A stretch of DNA of 64,000 nt from CBDCBA01 sp965214125 (GTDB taxonomy: Bacteria > Planctomycetota > Phycisphaerae > Tepidisphaerales > Tepidisphaeraceae), in contig CBDCBA010000024.1 in assembly GCA_965214125.1 (NCBI GenBank), positions 62,001 through 126,000 of the forward strand, written 5' to 3'. A program made the position numbers and the translations under genes. The notes beneath the pieces were generated by a model. That model made no database searches. It was given only the letters and a program-made list of their open reading frames with translations, and was not told the origin of the DNA. This document shows, piece by piece, positions 56,823 through 64,000 of the stretch. Positions within the stretch are counted from its first letter, which is position 1. Every line of letters begins with the position of its first letter.

Positions 56823-57782
56823 TCAGTCGTAAGGGTCGCCACGCGCGCCGGGCACCGCTTCGGGTCGCCGCGCCGCCCGCAGTTTGGCCGAGCGCGAACG
56901 GGGATTCTCCCGCTCCTCGGCTTCGCCCGGCACGGTCGGCCGCTTCGTGAGCAGGTCGAGCGTGCCGAACGAGTCGAGCTCGCGCAGCCGGTGCTTGACG
57001 AGCCGGTCCTCGCCGCTGTGGAAGCTGATGATCGCCGCGCGGCCGCCGGGGTTGAGGGCGATTGGCAACGCGTCAAGCAGCTTTCCGAGCGCGTCGGGCT
57101 CGCCGTTCACGGCCATGCGGAGGGCCATGAACGTCCGGGTCGCCGGATCGATCGAATGGCCGCGCCGTCCCCCACCACGCTTAGGTCGGGGCACGCAGCG
57201 ACGCACGAGATCGGCCAGCTCGCCGACCGTTCGTATCGGCGCTCGGCCGCGTGCTTCGATAATCTTCCGCGCAATCCGCCTGCTAAGGCGTTCCTGGGCG
57301 TACTGGAACAACGTGTCGGCGATCCGCTTGGCATCCCAGCGATTGACGATGTCCGCCGCCGACACGCGCAGGCGCGGGTCGAGCCGCATGTCGAGCGGCG
57401 CGTCGCCGTCGGTGAACGACAGGCCGTGCTCGCCGTCGAGCAGTTGATTCGTGCTCACGCCGAGGTCGGCCAGCAGGCAATCCGCGCCGTCGACGCCGGC
57501 GTCACGCAACAAGGTTGTCAACTCGCTGAAGTTCGCGTGGACCAGGTGCTTGCGACAGGGCACGCCCGCGAGCCGTTCTTCAGCGTAGGCGAGGTTGTCG
57601 GGATCCTGGTCGAGCCCGATCAGCAGCCCGCCCGGCCCCAGCCGTTCGGCCATCGCCAGCGCGTGCCCGCCGCGGCCGAGGGTGCAGTCGATCGCGACAT
57701 CTCCCGGTGTCGGGTCGAGAAGGTCGATCGTCTCGGCGAGCAGAACGGGCTCGTGCCCGTGCGGCGGCATGGGGTCGGTCAC
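56823..57782 (-). CDS. rsmH: 16S rRNA (cytosine(1402)-N(4))-methyltransferase
   Basis: This 319-residue methyltransferase (MraW) N4-methylates C1402 in the 16S rRNA decoding centre. Motifs present are GHEPVLLAETIDLL, AIDCTLGRGGHALAMAERLGPGG (SAM site), GLDQDPDNLAYAEERL, LLADLGVSTNQLLDGEHGLSF, PLDMRLDP, and the late AIISFHSGEDRLVKHRLREL. The start codon is GTG. It heads a minus-strand group with the LysM and FtsL-like genes. Unlike the usual order, mraZ is not immediately before it but converges from the other side. Confidence 0.95.
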   Translation of the reverse strand: MTDPMPPHGHEPVLLAETIDLLDPTPGDVAIDCTLGRGGHALAMAERLGPGGLLIGLDQDPDNLAYAEERLAGVPCRKHLVHANFSELTTLLRDAGVDGADCLLADLGVSTNQLLDGEHGLSFTDGDAPLDMRLDPRLRVSAADIVNRWDAKRIADTLFQYAQERLSRRIARKIIEARGRAPIRTVGELADLVRRCVPRPKRGGGRRGHSIDPATRTFMALRMAVNGEPDALGKLLDALPIALNPGGRAAIISFHSGEDRLVKHRLRELDSFGTLDLLTKRPTVPGEAEERENPRSRSAKLRAARRPEAVPGARGDPYD

Positions 57783-57818
57783 GCACAGACCGTACGACCA
57801 CGCGACCTCGACACGTCG

Positions 57819-58055
57819 TCAGGAGGGTTCCCGTTCGCGCGACTCGCGCAACAGCGAGGGCCCAACCAACGCCCCCGCGACCGTAACGACGCCCACGCCC
57901 GCGGAGGCGAGCATGACCCAGATCGCGCCGTTGAACCCGCCCGCGGTCGCCGCGGTGGCGGGATCGTCGGCGACGGACTCCTTGCATGTCGGGCACGCCG
58001 ACGCCGTCGTGGCGAGGCAAAGCAACAGACCAACTGCGACGGCGACCTGCTTCAC
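57819..58055 (-). CDS. small exported/membrane protein with CPTC motif
   Basis: This is a 78-residue protein. It starts with a signal peptide (VAVAVGLLLCLATTASA), then CPTCKESVADDP, then a membrane helix (GAIWVMLASAGVGVVTVAGALVG) and a charged tail. The CPTC pair near the outside face suggests metal or redox binding. GTG 58055 overlaps the stop of the DUF420 gene (GTGA). It is the last gene of the Sco/DUF420 operon, so a role in copper or oxidase assembly is possible. Confidence 0.65.
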   Translation of the reverse strand: MKQVAVAVGLLLCLATTASACPTCKESVADDPATAATAGGFNGAIWVMLASAGVGVVTVAGALVGPSLLRESREREPS

Positions 58056-58510
58056 GCCGTCTCCCGAATCGCGACCGCCGGCAGCACGTGGTAGAGCAGC
58101 GCGTAGACGATCACGCCGGTCACGCTCACGTACATCCAGATCCAGAACGCCGGCCGGCTGAACTTTACGTGCCGATCGAACCGCCGCCGGTACGCCTGCC
58201 AGAGCGCTCCGAAGATGAACGGCAGCACCACGATCGCCGCCAGAACGTGCAGCAGCAGGAAGATCAGGTAGCCCCATTTGATCCACGGCAGGATGACCCC
58301 GATCGACGCCGTCGTGCGGTCGCCGAAGACGGCGTAGCTCGTCAGGTAGCAGGCGAGGAAGAGTGCCGACACCACGGTCGCCGCGGCCATGAATGTCCCG
58401 TGGGCCCGGCGGTTGCCGCGGCGAATCTGCACGTAGCCCAGCACGAGCAGCACGCCGCTGATCGCGTTCAAAATTGCGTTGACGAGCGCGAGCGTCTCCT
58501 TGCCGTCCAT
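58052..58510 (-). CDS. DUF420-family membrane protein
   Basis: This is a 152-residue four-helix membrane protein of DUF420, often next to haem-copper oxidase assembly genes. Sequence includes LNAISGVLLVLGYVQIRRGNRRAHGTFMAAATVVSALFLACYLTSYAVFGD and IKWGYLIFLLLHVLAAIVVLPFIFGALWQAYRRRFDRHVKFSRPAFWIWMYVSVTGVIVY. Conserved histidines in the helices could bind haem or copper. It lies 3 bases after the Sco gene. Confidence 0.85.
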   Translation of the reverse strand: MDGKETLALVNAILNAISGVLLVLGYVQIRRGNRRAHGTFMAAATVVSALFLACYLTSYAVFGDRTTASIGVILPWIKWGYLIFLLLHVLAAIVVLPFIFGALWQAYRRRFDRHVKFSRPAFWIWMYVSVTGVIVYALLYHVLPAVAIRETA

Positions 58511-58513
58511 GGT

Positions 58514-59140
58514 TTACTTTGTGTTCTCGACCAGCCGCGCCGCGTCGGCGCGGAGACGGTCCATCGCGTTCTCGTCGCTATTTCCGTACAACCCGCGGAC
58601 AAAGCCGTTGCCGTCGACGAGCAGGAACTGCGTGGAGTGGCCCCAGTCGTCGCCGACGGCCAGCTTCATCTGCTGGGCAAGCGTCTTCATCTGCTCCGGA
58701 GTGTCGCCTGTCAACAAATGCCAGCGGTCGCCGGGGGCATCACCCGTCACTCGCTGGGCGTAGCCGGCGAGCACCTCGGGCGTGTCGCGGTCCGGGTCGA
58801 CGCTGAAGCTGACGAACTCAACCGGCACGTCGGCGAGGCCGTCGCGCAGGTCGGCCATCTTGCCGACCATGGTCGGACAGGCACCCGTGGGGCAGTTCGT
58901 GAGGAAGATAAAGCCCACCCACGCCTTGCCGTCGAGGTCGTCGCTGGTGAAGGCCTTGTTGTTGTGGTCGGTGAGTGCGAAGGCCGGCATCCTGAAGAGC
59001 GGCGGCATCGCGTCGTCGGAGGCGATTTGCTCCGGCTCCGCCTGCCGCGGGCTGGCGACGGCGCGGGCGACGAAGTAGGCGGCGACCGTGGAGATCGCCA
59101 GCGCCCACAGGGCGATCATCACGAGCTTGGACTTGCTCAT
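58514..59140 (-). CDS. SCO1/SenC-family copper chaperone
   Basis: This is a 208-residue membrane-anchored thioredoxin-fold protein that delivers copper to the CuA centre of cytochrome oxidase. The N-terminal anchor is about residues 7-28. The copper site is complete: CPTGAC (Cys 83 and 88, CxxxxC form) and His 168 in WGHSTQFLLVD. Further family segments are FVSFSVDPDRDTPEVL and HLLTGDTPEQM. The start is ATG 59140. No oxidase subunit is encoded in the window. Confidence 0.93.
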   Translation of the reverse strand: MSKSKLVMIALWALAISTVAAYFVARAVASPRQAEPEQIASDDAMPPLFRMPAFALTDHNNKAFTSDDLDGKAWVGFIFLTNCPTGACPTMVGKMADLRDGLADVPVEFVSFSVDPDRDTPEVLAGYAQRVTGDAPGDRWHLLTGDTPEQMKTLAQQMKLAVGDDWGHSTQFLLVDGNGFVRGLYGNSDENAMDRLRADAARLVENTK

Positions 59141-59149
59141 GCCGACAGT

Positions 59150-60013
59150 TTAGTTCGCCTCGACGTCCGCCCGCGTCGGCCGCCCTGCGACAAAGCAGGC
59201 GAGCGCGAAGAGGGTCGCCCCCGCGATCACCGTGACCAGCCCGCACAGCCACAGCGGCGGCAATGCGGCGTGATCGGCCATCGGCAGCAGGCCGCGTCGC
59301 AGCCCGGCGAGGCCGTAGGTCAGCGGGTTGGCGTACGTCAGCCACCGCACGGCTGCCACAGTTGCGACGCCGATCGGGAAGACCGCGCCGCTAAGGAACC
59401 ACAGCGGCATCAGCAGCAGGTTCATCGCGACGTGGTACCCCTGCGTGCTCGTCATCGGCCACGCCAGCAGGACGCCCAGGCCGACGAGGGCGACGCTCAG
59501 CCCCACGATGAACGCCGACGCGATCGCGTAGCCGCCGAGGGTGAACGGCATGCCCGCCAGCGGCGCGACGATCAGCAGCAGCAACGCCTGCGCCGCCGCC
59601 AGGCTCGACCCGCCGAGCACCTTGCCCAGCACAACCGCCCCGCGCGGCACCGGGGCCGCCAACACGCCCTGCATAAAGCCCTCGCGGCGATCCTCGATGA
59701 GCGTGATCGTCGCGAAGATGGCCGTGAACAAGACGACCATCAGCAGCATGCCGGGGAAAAAGTACGTCAGGTAGGGTGCGTCGCTGCCGGGCGCCTTGAA
59801 GCTGTCGCCCATGCCCAGCCCCAGCAGCAGCCAGAAGAGGACGGGCGTGGCGATCGCGCCGATCACCCGGTTGCGCTGGCGAAGGAAGCGCACCCACTCG
59901 CGCGACGCCAACGCCAAGGCCGGTCCAACGATCGCCCCGCCCCGCCGCGCGGGGATCGGCCGGGTGGCGGAATCGGTGTCGAGCACCTCGGGGATGTTCA
60001 ATGCCTGAGACAA
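59150..60013 (-). CDS. ABC-2 type transporter permease
   Basis: This is a 287-residue permease with six helices of the ABC-2 type. The cytoplasmic N-terminus carries ASREWVRFLRQRNRVIG, then FFPGMLLMVVLFTAIFATITLIEDRREGFMQGVLAAPVPR (the conserved ExRxxGxxxxLLxxPV segment), and LLLMPLWFLSGAVFPIG with NPLTYGLAGLR. The start is uncertain (TTG 60013). The matching ATPase is not in the window. Its place 9 bases upstream of the Sco gene suggests involvement in haem or copper handling for oxidase assembly. Confidence 0.88.
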   Translation of the reverse strand: MSQALNIPEVLDTDSATRPIPARRGGAIVGPALALASREWVRFLRQRNRVIGAIATPVLFWLLLGLGMGDSFKAPGSDAPYLTYFFPGMLLMVVLFTAIFATITLIEDRREGFMQGVLAAPVPRGAVVLGKVLGGSSLAAAQALLLLIVAPLAGMPFTLGGYAIASAFIVGLSVALVGLGVLLAWPMTSTQGYHVAMNLLLMPLWFLSGAVFPIGVATVAAVRWLTYANPLTYGLAGLRRGLLPMADHAALPPLWLCGLVTVIAGATLFALACFVAGRPTRADVEAN

Positions 60014-60051
60014 CGCGGGCGAACAGTACGCGACCCAACGGCGCGGCTTGG

Positions 60052-61164
60052 CTACTTCGCGAAGTCCTGCGGCAACTTATCGCCCGCGGGCTTGTCGTCC
60101 TTGCCGGCCGGGTCGGGGCGCAGGTCGATGTAGACCGGCAGGTGATCGCTGGCGACGCGCGCCCAGGGCGTGTCGAGCACGCCGACGGCCTTGACCTGGT
60201 CGGCGACCTGTCCGCTGATGACGATGTGGTCGATAAAGCTGCGATACCGCGGCCGCCAGTAGCCCGTGTACGTGATGGCCCCCTGCTCGGCCAAGTCCTT
60301 CGTCGCCAGCAGGAAGCCCGAGCCGGCCGGGCCGACGAGATTGGAGATGACGTCGCCGCCGCCAGCCTCCTCGAACTCCTGGATGCCCATCTCGTCGTTC
60401 ATGTCGCCCAGCAGCACCACGTCGAGCGGCCCGCGATTGCGCAGCTCCTGCATAATCGACCGCGTCATCGCCGCCTCGGCATTCCGCCAGACGGTCGCCT
60501 CGGGGCTGTTGCCGCTCTTGCTCTTCTGGTGCGTGTTGCCGACCCAGAACCGATACCCGCCGGGCGCCTCGACCAGCACGAAGGCAGGCCCGCGCGCAAA
60601 CAGACGCTCGCCGCGCGGGTTCACGTCGGCCGCGTCGGGCTCGGTGTAATAGTGGTCGGCCCGATCGACGATCGTGAAGCCAGGCTTCATCAGCAAACCG
60701 ATCGTCTGGTCGCGTGTGGTGTTGCTCTCGAAGACGATCGCGGTTTCGTAGGCGTCGTCCAGCCACTGATCGCGGAACGCCTCGAGGTCCGCCTGCACCG
60801 GCCCCTCCTGGAAGACGAGCACGTCCGGGCTGAACGCCGGGTCGAGCAGGACTTGAGCGATCTCCCAGTTGTCCTCGTCGTTCTGGAAGCGCTCGGTGAA
60901 CCGGAGTTGATCGTGCTCCCGGTCCTCGGGACGCGGCGTGCCCTTCATCTTGGCGAACTGGAAGTGGTCGCGCCAGTTCTCGATGTTCCAGGTGGCCAAG
61001 CGGATCGTGGCCGGCGCGCTGGCGGGGGCGTCGCGGTCGGGCGTCTGCGTGACGGCCGGCGCGGGTTGGCCGCCGTCGCGGGTGGTGGGCGGGGTGGTGG
61101 GTTGCGAGGTCGCCTGTGCGGCGAGCAGCGCGGCAAGGAGGAGCGAGGGGGTCGCGAACGTCAT
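60052..61164 (-). CDS. endonuclease/exonuclease/phosphatase family protein, exported
   Basis: This is a 370-residue EEP-fold metal hydrolase (DNase I/sphingomyelinase/inositol phosphatase superfamily). A short signal peptide is followed by a Thr/Gln/Pro linker (SQPTTPPTT). Catalytic motifs are LATWNIENWRDH, VLVFQEG, VGNTHQKSKSGN, VVLLGDMNDE and SDHLPVYIDL, in the normal order. The substrate (phosphodiester or phosphomonoester) is open. The start is ATG 61164. It lies upstream of, and in the same direction as, the ABC-2/Sco group, separated by 38 bases. Confidence 0.88.
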   Translation of the reverse strand: MTFATPSLLLAALLAAQATSQPTTPPTTRDGGQPAPAVTQTPDRDAPASAPATIRLATWNIENWRDHFQFAKMKGTPRPEDREHDQLRFTERFQNDEDNWEIAQVLLDPAFSPDVLVFQEGPVQADLEAFRDQWLDDAYETAIVFESNTTRDQTIGLLMKPGFTIVDRADHYYTEPDAADVNPRGERLFARGPAFVLVEAPGGYRFWVGNTHQKSKSGNSPEATVWRNAEAAMTRSIMQELRNRGPLDVVLLGDMNDEMGIQEFEEAGGGDVISNLVGPAGSGFLLATKDLAEQGAITYTGYWRPRYRSFIDHIVISGQVADQVKAVGVLDTPWARVASDHLPVYIDLRPDPAGKDDKPAGDKLPQDFAK

Positions 61165-61218
61165 GCGACCTCATCATAACCAACCCGCGGCACGCGTACC
61201 CGTCGCGTCGCGCCCGCG

Positions 61219-61857
61219 TCAGCCACGCGCGTGTCGCTTGACCAGCATGAACCGGTGCCCCAGCACGCCGCGGTAAGTGGCACCGAACCGCTCGCCCAGC
61301 GCCCGCGCCTCGGCGGGCGACCACGCCTGCCGCACGCTCACGCGGGCATCGTGCTTGACCATCGGGTCGCTGAACATCGTGAACAGCCCGATCCAGACCG
61401 TCGCCCGCCGCCGTCGCAGCAGGTCCGCCGCGACCCAGCCGCGCCGCGACACACGGTCCATCTCCGCCAGCAGTCGCCGCGCATCGTCGGTGTCAAAGTG
61501 GTGCAACGCCATCTGGCAAACGGCGACGTCGACGCTGTCGTCCGCCAGCGGCAGGCGCAGCGCGTCGCCACGCACCAGCGCCGCACCCGGCTGCCATTCC
61601 CGCGCGATTGCGAGCGTACCGGCGTGAAAATCGAGCCCGACGTAGCACATGCCGACCGGCGTGTAATCAGCAAAGTCCGCCGATCCGCACGCAACGTCGA
61701 GCAGCGTCTCGCCGCCAAGTTTGCCGACCGCCTGAGCAGTCGTGGCGTTGTAGCGGAGATATCGGTTGATCTTGCGGATGAACGCCAGCGCTCGCCGCAG
61801 GCGTGCCGGGTCGACATCGGCGGCGTCCATCTGCTCCGCAATGAAGCGACGTCTCAT
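61219..61857 (-). CDS. class I SAM-dependent methyltransferase
   Basis: This is a 212-residue methyltransferase with the SAM motif LLDVACGSADFADY, YVGLDFHAGTLAIA, a VRGDALRLPLADDSVDVAVCQMALHHF acidic/aromatic segment and RGWVAADLLRRRR. The N-terminal EQMDAADVDPARLRRALAFIRKINR resembles the UbiE/menaquinone-like or polyketide O-methyltransferase group common in bacterial surface and quinone pathways. Its start (ATG 61857) overlaps the stop of the upstream nucleotidyltransferase gene (ATGA). Confidence 0.88.
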   Translation of the reverse strand: MRRRFIAEQMDAADVDPARLRRALAFIRKINRYLRYNATTAQAVGKLGGETLLDVACGSADFADYTPVGMCYVGLDFHAGTLAIAREWQPGAALVRGDALRLPLADDSVDVAVCQMALHHFDTDDARRLLAEMDRVSRRGWVAADLLRRRRATVWIGLFTMFSDPMVKHDARVSVRQAWSPAEARALGERFGATYRGVLGHRFMLVKRHARG

Positions 61858-62456
61858 GAGCTTTCCTCGGCGAGCTTCGCCTTAATCATCTTCCAAGCGT
61901 CTTCGACGTCTAACAGGTAGGTCCACTCGTCAAGGTACGCGTAGTCGATCTTCCCCCCCTGGATCTTCAGAATGCCCGCGATGTCGCGGATGTGCTTCTC
62001 GCTCCCACCCTCCTCGAAAAATCGTAGTTTCGACAGAATCGCATCCTCGGGAGATGCGAAGAGAATGCGCTGGCCGTCGGGTTGCTCCTCGGGTCGAATG
62101 CGATCAAATCGTGTTCCTTCGTAGATGCCCATCGTCGGCGGCATCACGTCCGCTTTCAATCCGCTTTGCGGATGGTAGATGTTGAAGTAGCCGCTCCGGC
62201 TAACGGCGTCCTTCACGGCAACGCGATCAATCATAATCCCGTCGCCGCCCATGTCTTCGATCGCATCGCAAAACTCTTCGACATTTTCGATCCGAAGTCG
62301 AGCAACGACATCCACATCGTTCGTGTATCGGGGCTCGCCCCAAGTCACGCTTGCCATCCCACCCGTAACAAAATATGCGACGCCAGCACGATCAAAGGCG
62401 GCGGCGACCAGACGCATCATGTCTTCAGGTTCTGATATTCGGCCCAATGGCTCCAT
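61854..62456 (-). CDS. nucleotidyltransferase (AbiEii/DUF6036-like)
   Basis: This 200-residue protein has a minimal nucleotidyltransferase fold: the core GGMASVTWGEPRYTNDVDVVARL carries the GG...DxD metal site. It also has LKADVMPP, DRIRPEEQPDGQRILFASPEDAILSKLRFFEEGGSEKHIRDIAGIL, typical of AbiEii/DUF6036 proteins that act as toxins or modifying enzymes. ATG 62456 has an excellent GAGGAGG 7 bases upstream. It overlaps the preceding small gene by 32 bases. G+C is lower than neighbouring genes (about 55% in the bases from 62281). Confidence 0.85.
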   Translation of the reverse strand: MEPLGRISEPEDMMRLVAAAFDRAGVAYFVTGGMASVTWGEPRYTNDVDVVARLRIENVEEFCDAIEDMGGDGIMIDRVAVKDAVSRSGYFNIYHPQSGLKADVMPPTMGIYEGTRFDRIRPEEQPDGQRILFASPEDAILSKLRFFEEGGSEKHIRDIAGILKIQGGKIDYAYLDEWTYLLDVEDAWKMIKAKLAEESS

Positions 62457-62661
62457 GTGACAGCCTCCTCGCGGTTTCGATGGTAATCTGCATGTCGTCC
62501 CACTCCGGCTCGGTCTTCTGTAGAAAAAACCGAATGCGGCGGCGCGCGCTACAGTACATTCTCCCCGCCACGGCACGACGTTCCGGTCCAGACATGGCCC
62601 GGAACATCTCTGTGGAGACGTCGTCAATCACCTCGATATTTCGCTCTGTCAGTCGGGTCAT
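62425..62661 (-). CDS. small partner protein of the nucleotidyltransferase
   Basis: This is a 78-residue basic protein (EVIDDVSTEMFRAMSGPERRAVAGRMYCSARRRI, then TEPEWDDMQITIETARRLSHGA). Its helical, Arg-rich pattern with the late ARRLSHGA recalls small proteins that often precede AbiEii-like nucleotidyltransferases, but this is from memory and not checked by search. The shared bases (62425-62456) show translational coupling. A toxin-antitoxin or defence pair is plausible; no function is known. Confidence 0.65.
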   Translation of the reverse strand: MTRLTERNIEVIDDVSTEMFRAMSGPERRAVAGRMYCSARRRIRFFLQKTEPEWDDMQITIETARRLSHGAIGPNIRT

Positions 62662-62676
62662 CGCCTTGGCTCCATT

Positions 62677-64000
62677 CTACCGCAGCTTCGCACGCAGCGC
62701 CCGCAGTCGCTCGTGCGCCTCGCGCGGCGAGAGCTCGTCGAGGTCAATCGCCTTCAACTCGTCCGCAACCGCCTGAAGCTCCGGGGGGACACCGCCGAAC
62801 AGGAACATCTGGCCCGCATTCGGCGGCGGAACGCTCGAAGGCCGCGCCGGCTCCTCCGCCCCGTGCTGGACCTTCAACCGCTGCAACAGCTCGGCCGCCC
62901 GGTTCGTTACCGCGCGCGGCACGCCGGCGAGCTTGGCGACCTGAATCCCGTAGCTCTGGCTCGCGGCGCCGTCGACGATGCGGTGCAAAAAGACGATCCC
63001 GCCGTCCCATTCGCGCACGCTCACGTTCAGGTTCCGCACGCCCGGCAGCTCGTCGGCAAGGGTCGTCAGCTCGTGGTAGTGCGTCGCGAAGAGGCAGCGG
63101 CAGCCAAGGGTTTTGGCCACGTGCTCGCTGATCGCCCACGCGAGCGACAGGCCGTCGAGCGTGCTCGTGCCGCGGCCGATCTCGTCGAGAATCACCAGGC
63201 TGCGCTCGCTCGCGTTGTTGAGCAAGTTCGCCGTCTCGGTCATCTCGACCATGAACGTGCTCTGGCCGGCGTGCAGTTCGTCGCTGGCGCCCACGCGCGT
63301 GAAGAGCCGGTCGCACACGCCGATCGTCGCGGCCTTGGCCGGCACGTCGCAGCCGCACTGCGCGAGCAGGACGATCAGCGCCGTCTGCCGGATGAACGTG
63401 CTCTTGCCCGCCATGTTCGGCCCGGTGATGAGGCTGAGCGTGTCCGTTTCGCCAAAACGCACGCCGTTCGACACAAACTCGCTGCCGAGCGACTGCTCCA
63501 GCACCGGATGGCGGCCCTCCTCGATGTCGAGCACGCGATCATCCGTGACGACAGGCCGACAGTAGTGGCGTTCGAGCGACAGCGCCGCGAACGCCGCCGT
63601 CACGTCGACCCTCGCCAGCGCGTCCGCGAGTTTCTGGAACCTCGGGATGTGCGGCAGCAATTCGTTCCGCAGCCCCTCGAACAACGCCTGCTCCAACGCC
63701 AGCGCCTTCTCTTCTGCACCGAGCGCCTTGTCCTCGAACGCCTTGAGTTCCTCGGTGATGAACCGCTCGCTGTTCTTGGTCGACTGCCGGCGCGTCCAGG
63801 CGGTCGGGGCCTTGTCCTTGTGGGTGTTCGTCACCTCGATGTAGTAGCCGAAGACCTTGTTGAAGCCGATCTTCAGGCTCGGGATGTCGTGCTCGCCGCA
63901 GAGCTTGGCCTGGTATTGCGCCAGCCACTGCCTGCCGTCGCGGCCGACGCTGCGGAGGTCGTCGAGCTCGGTGTTGAACCCCTTGGCGATCGCCCCGCCG
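62677..64000 (-). CDS. mutS: DNA mismatch repair protein MutS (5' end cut by window)
   Basis: This is the C-terminal half of MutS, which recognises mismatches and starts repair. The frame is open to the window edge, so the N-terminal domains are missing. About 441 residues are visible. From the edge: FNKVFGYYIEVTNTH (core domain), a clamp region, then the ATPase with Walker A ITGPNMAGKST, VGASDELHAGQSTFMVEM, Walker B LVILDEIGRGTSTLDG and the H-loop ATHYHEL. A C-terminal MutL/dimer-type tail (ELQAVADELKAIDLDELSPREAHERLRAL) ends the protein. Confidence 0.97.
   Translation of the reverse strand, partial: GGAIAKGFNTELDDLRSVGRDGRQWLAQYQAKLCGEHDIPSLKIGFNKVFGYYIEVTNTHKDKAPTAWTRRQSTKNSERFITEELKAFEDKALGAEEKALALEQALFEGLRNELLPHIPRFQKLADALARVDVTAAFAALSLERHYCRPVVTDDRVLDIEEGRHPVLEQSLGSEFVSNGVRFGETDTLSLITGPNMAGKSTFIRQTALIVLLAQCGCDVPAKAATIGVCDRLFTRVGASDELHAGQSTFMVEMTETANLLNNASERSLVILDEIGRGTSTLDGLSLAWAISEHVAKTLGCRCLFATHYHELTTLADELPGVRNLNVSVREWDGGIVFLHRIVDGAASQSYGIQVAKLAGVPRAVTNRAAELLQRLKVQHGAEEPARPSSVPPPNAGQMFLFGGVPPELQAVADELKAIDLDELSPREAHERLRALRAKLR

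Overview
The window is a 64-kb stretch of G+C-rich bacterial chromosome. Most genes look close to 70% G+C. It is most likely from the phylum Planctomycetota, probably the Phycisphaerae side. The evidence is a LEPR-XLL type surface protein (motif ESLEQRRLLSA), a PEP-CTERM protein, Thr-Gln-Pro linkers in secreted proteins, a lipopolysaccharide export and modification set, a tricorn-type protease, and scattered long inverted repeats between genes. I cannot name a species. Both window edges cut genes: a membrane dipeptidase at the left end and mutS at the right end.

Layout. 1-9.2 kb: dipeptidase, a beta-propeller lipoprotein, a secreted protein with a deiodinase-like domain, an MBL-fold nuclease, a tricorn protease and tRNA-Ser(GGA). 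9.3-16.7 kb: transketolase, a lone HicB-like protein, a membrane protein, an AbrB/Doc toxin-antitoxin pair with a palindromic operator, lipoyl synthase, a PEP-CTERM protein and an aldo/keto reductase. 17-24.3 kb: a GT-C-like membrane protein, a low-G+C two-gene unit (LEPR-XLL surface protein plus membrane partner), a YmdB-like phosphoesterase, a sodium:solute symporter and a BtpA-like protein. 24.4-36.6 kb: mainly envelope biogenesis, with a lipid A-type acyltransferase, an FkbM methyltransferase, a fused glycosyltransferase-acyltransferase, LptF, LptG and a GT4 glycosyltransferase. A ComF-like protein and an aminotransferase lie between them. 36.7-42.4 kb: a small HhH-like protein, PPi-dependent phosphofructokinase, membrane proteins, ComEC and DoxX. 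43.3-47.6 kb: a TPR-secretin gene split by a frameshift, then ribosomal protein L28. 47.7-53.5 kb: rhodanese, DHH phosphoesterase, PqiA-like protein, Uma2 nuclease and an AAA+ ATPase with a membrane partner. 53.6-57.8 kb: a rearranged division-cluster remnant in which mraZ faces rsmH, a LysM protein and an FtsL-like protein across a 1.1-kb non-coding stretch. 57.8-64 kb: an Sco/DUF420/ABC-2 operon, an EEP hydrolase, a methyltransferase, a nucleotidyltransferase with its small partner, and mutS.

The genes form several functional groups. One is outer-membrane and glycolipid construction (acyltransferase, LptFG, glycosyltransferases, secretin). A second is DNA uptake (ComEC, ComF, secretin). A third is respiratory-complex assembly (Sco, DUF420). 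A fourth is cell division (mraZ, rsmH, LysM protein, FtsL-like protein). The observations most worth follow-up are the poly-C tract at the start of the LEPR-XLL gene, the untranslated terminator-bounded region after mraZ, the secretin frameshift, the two families of near-identical palindromic elements, and the hairpin-encoded insertions inside the tricorn gene. No prophage, transposase or CRISPR array is visible.
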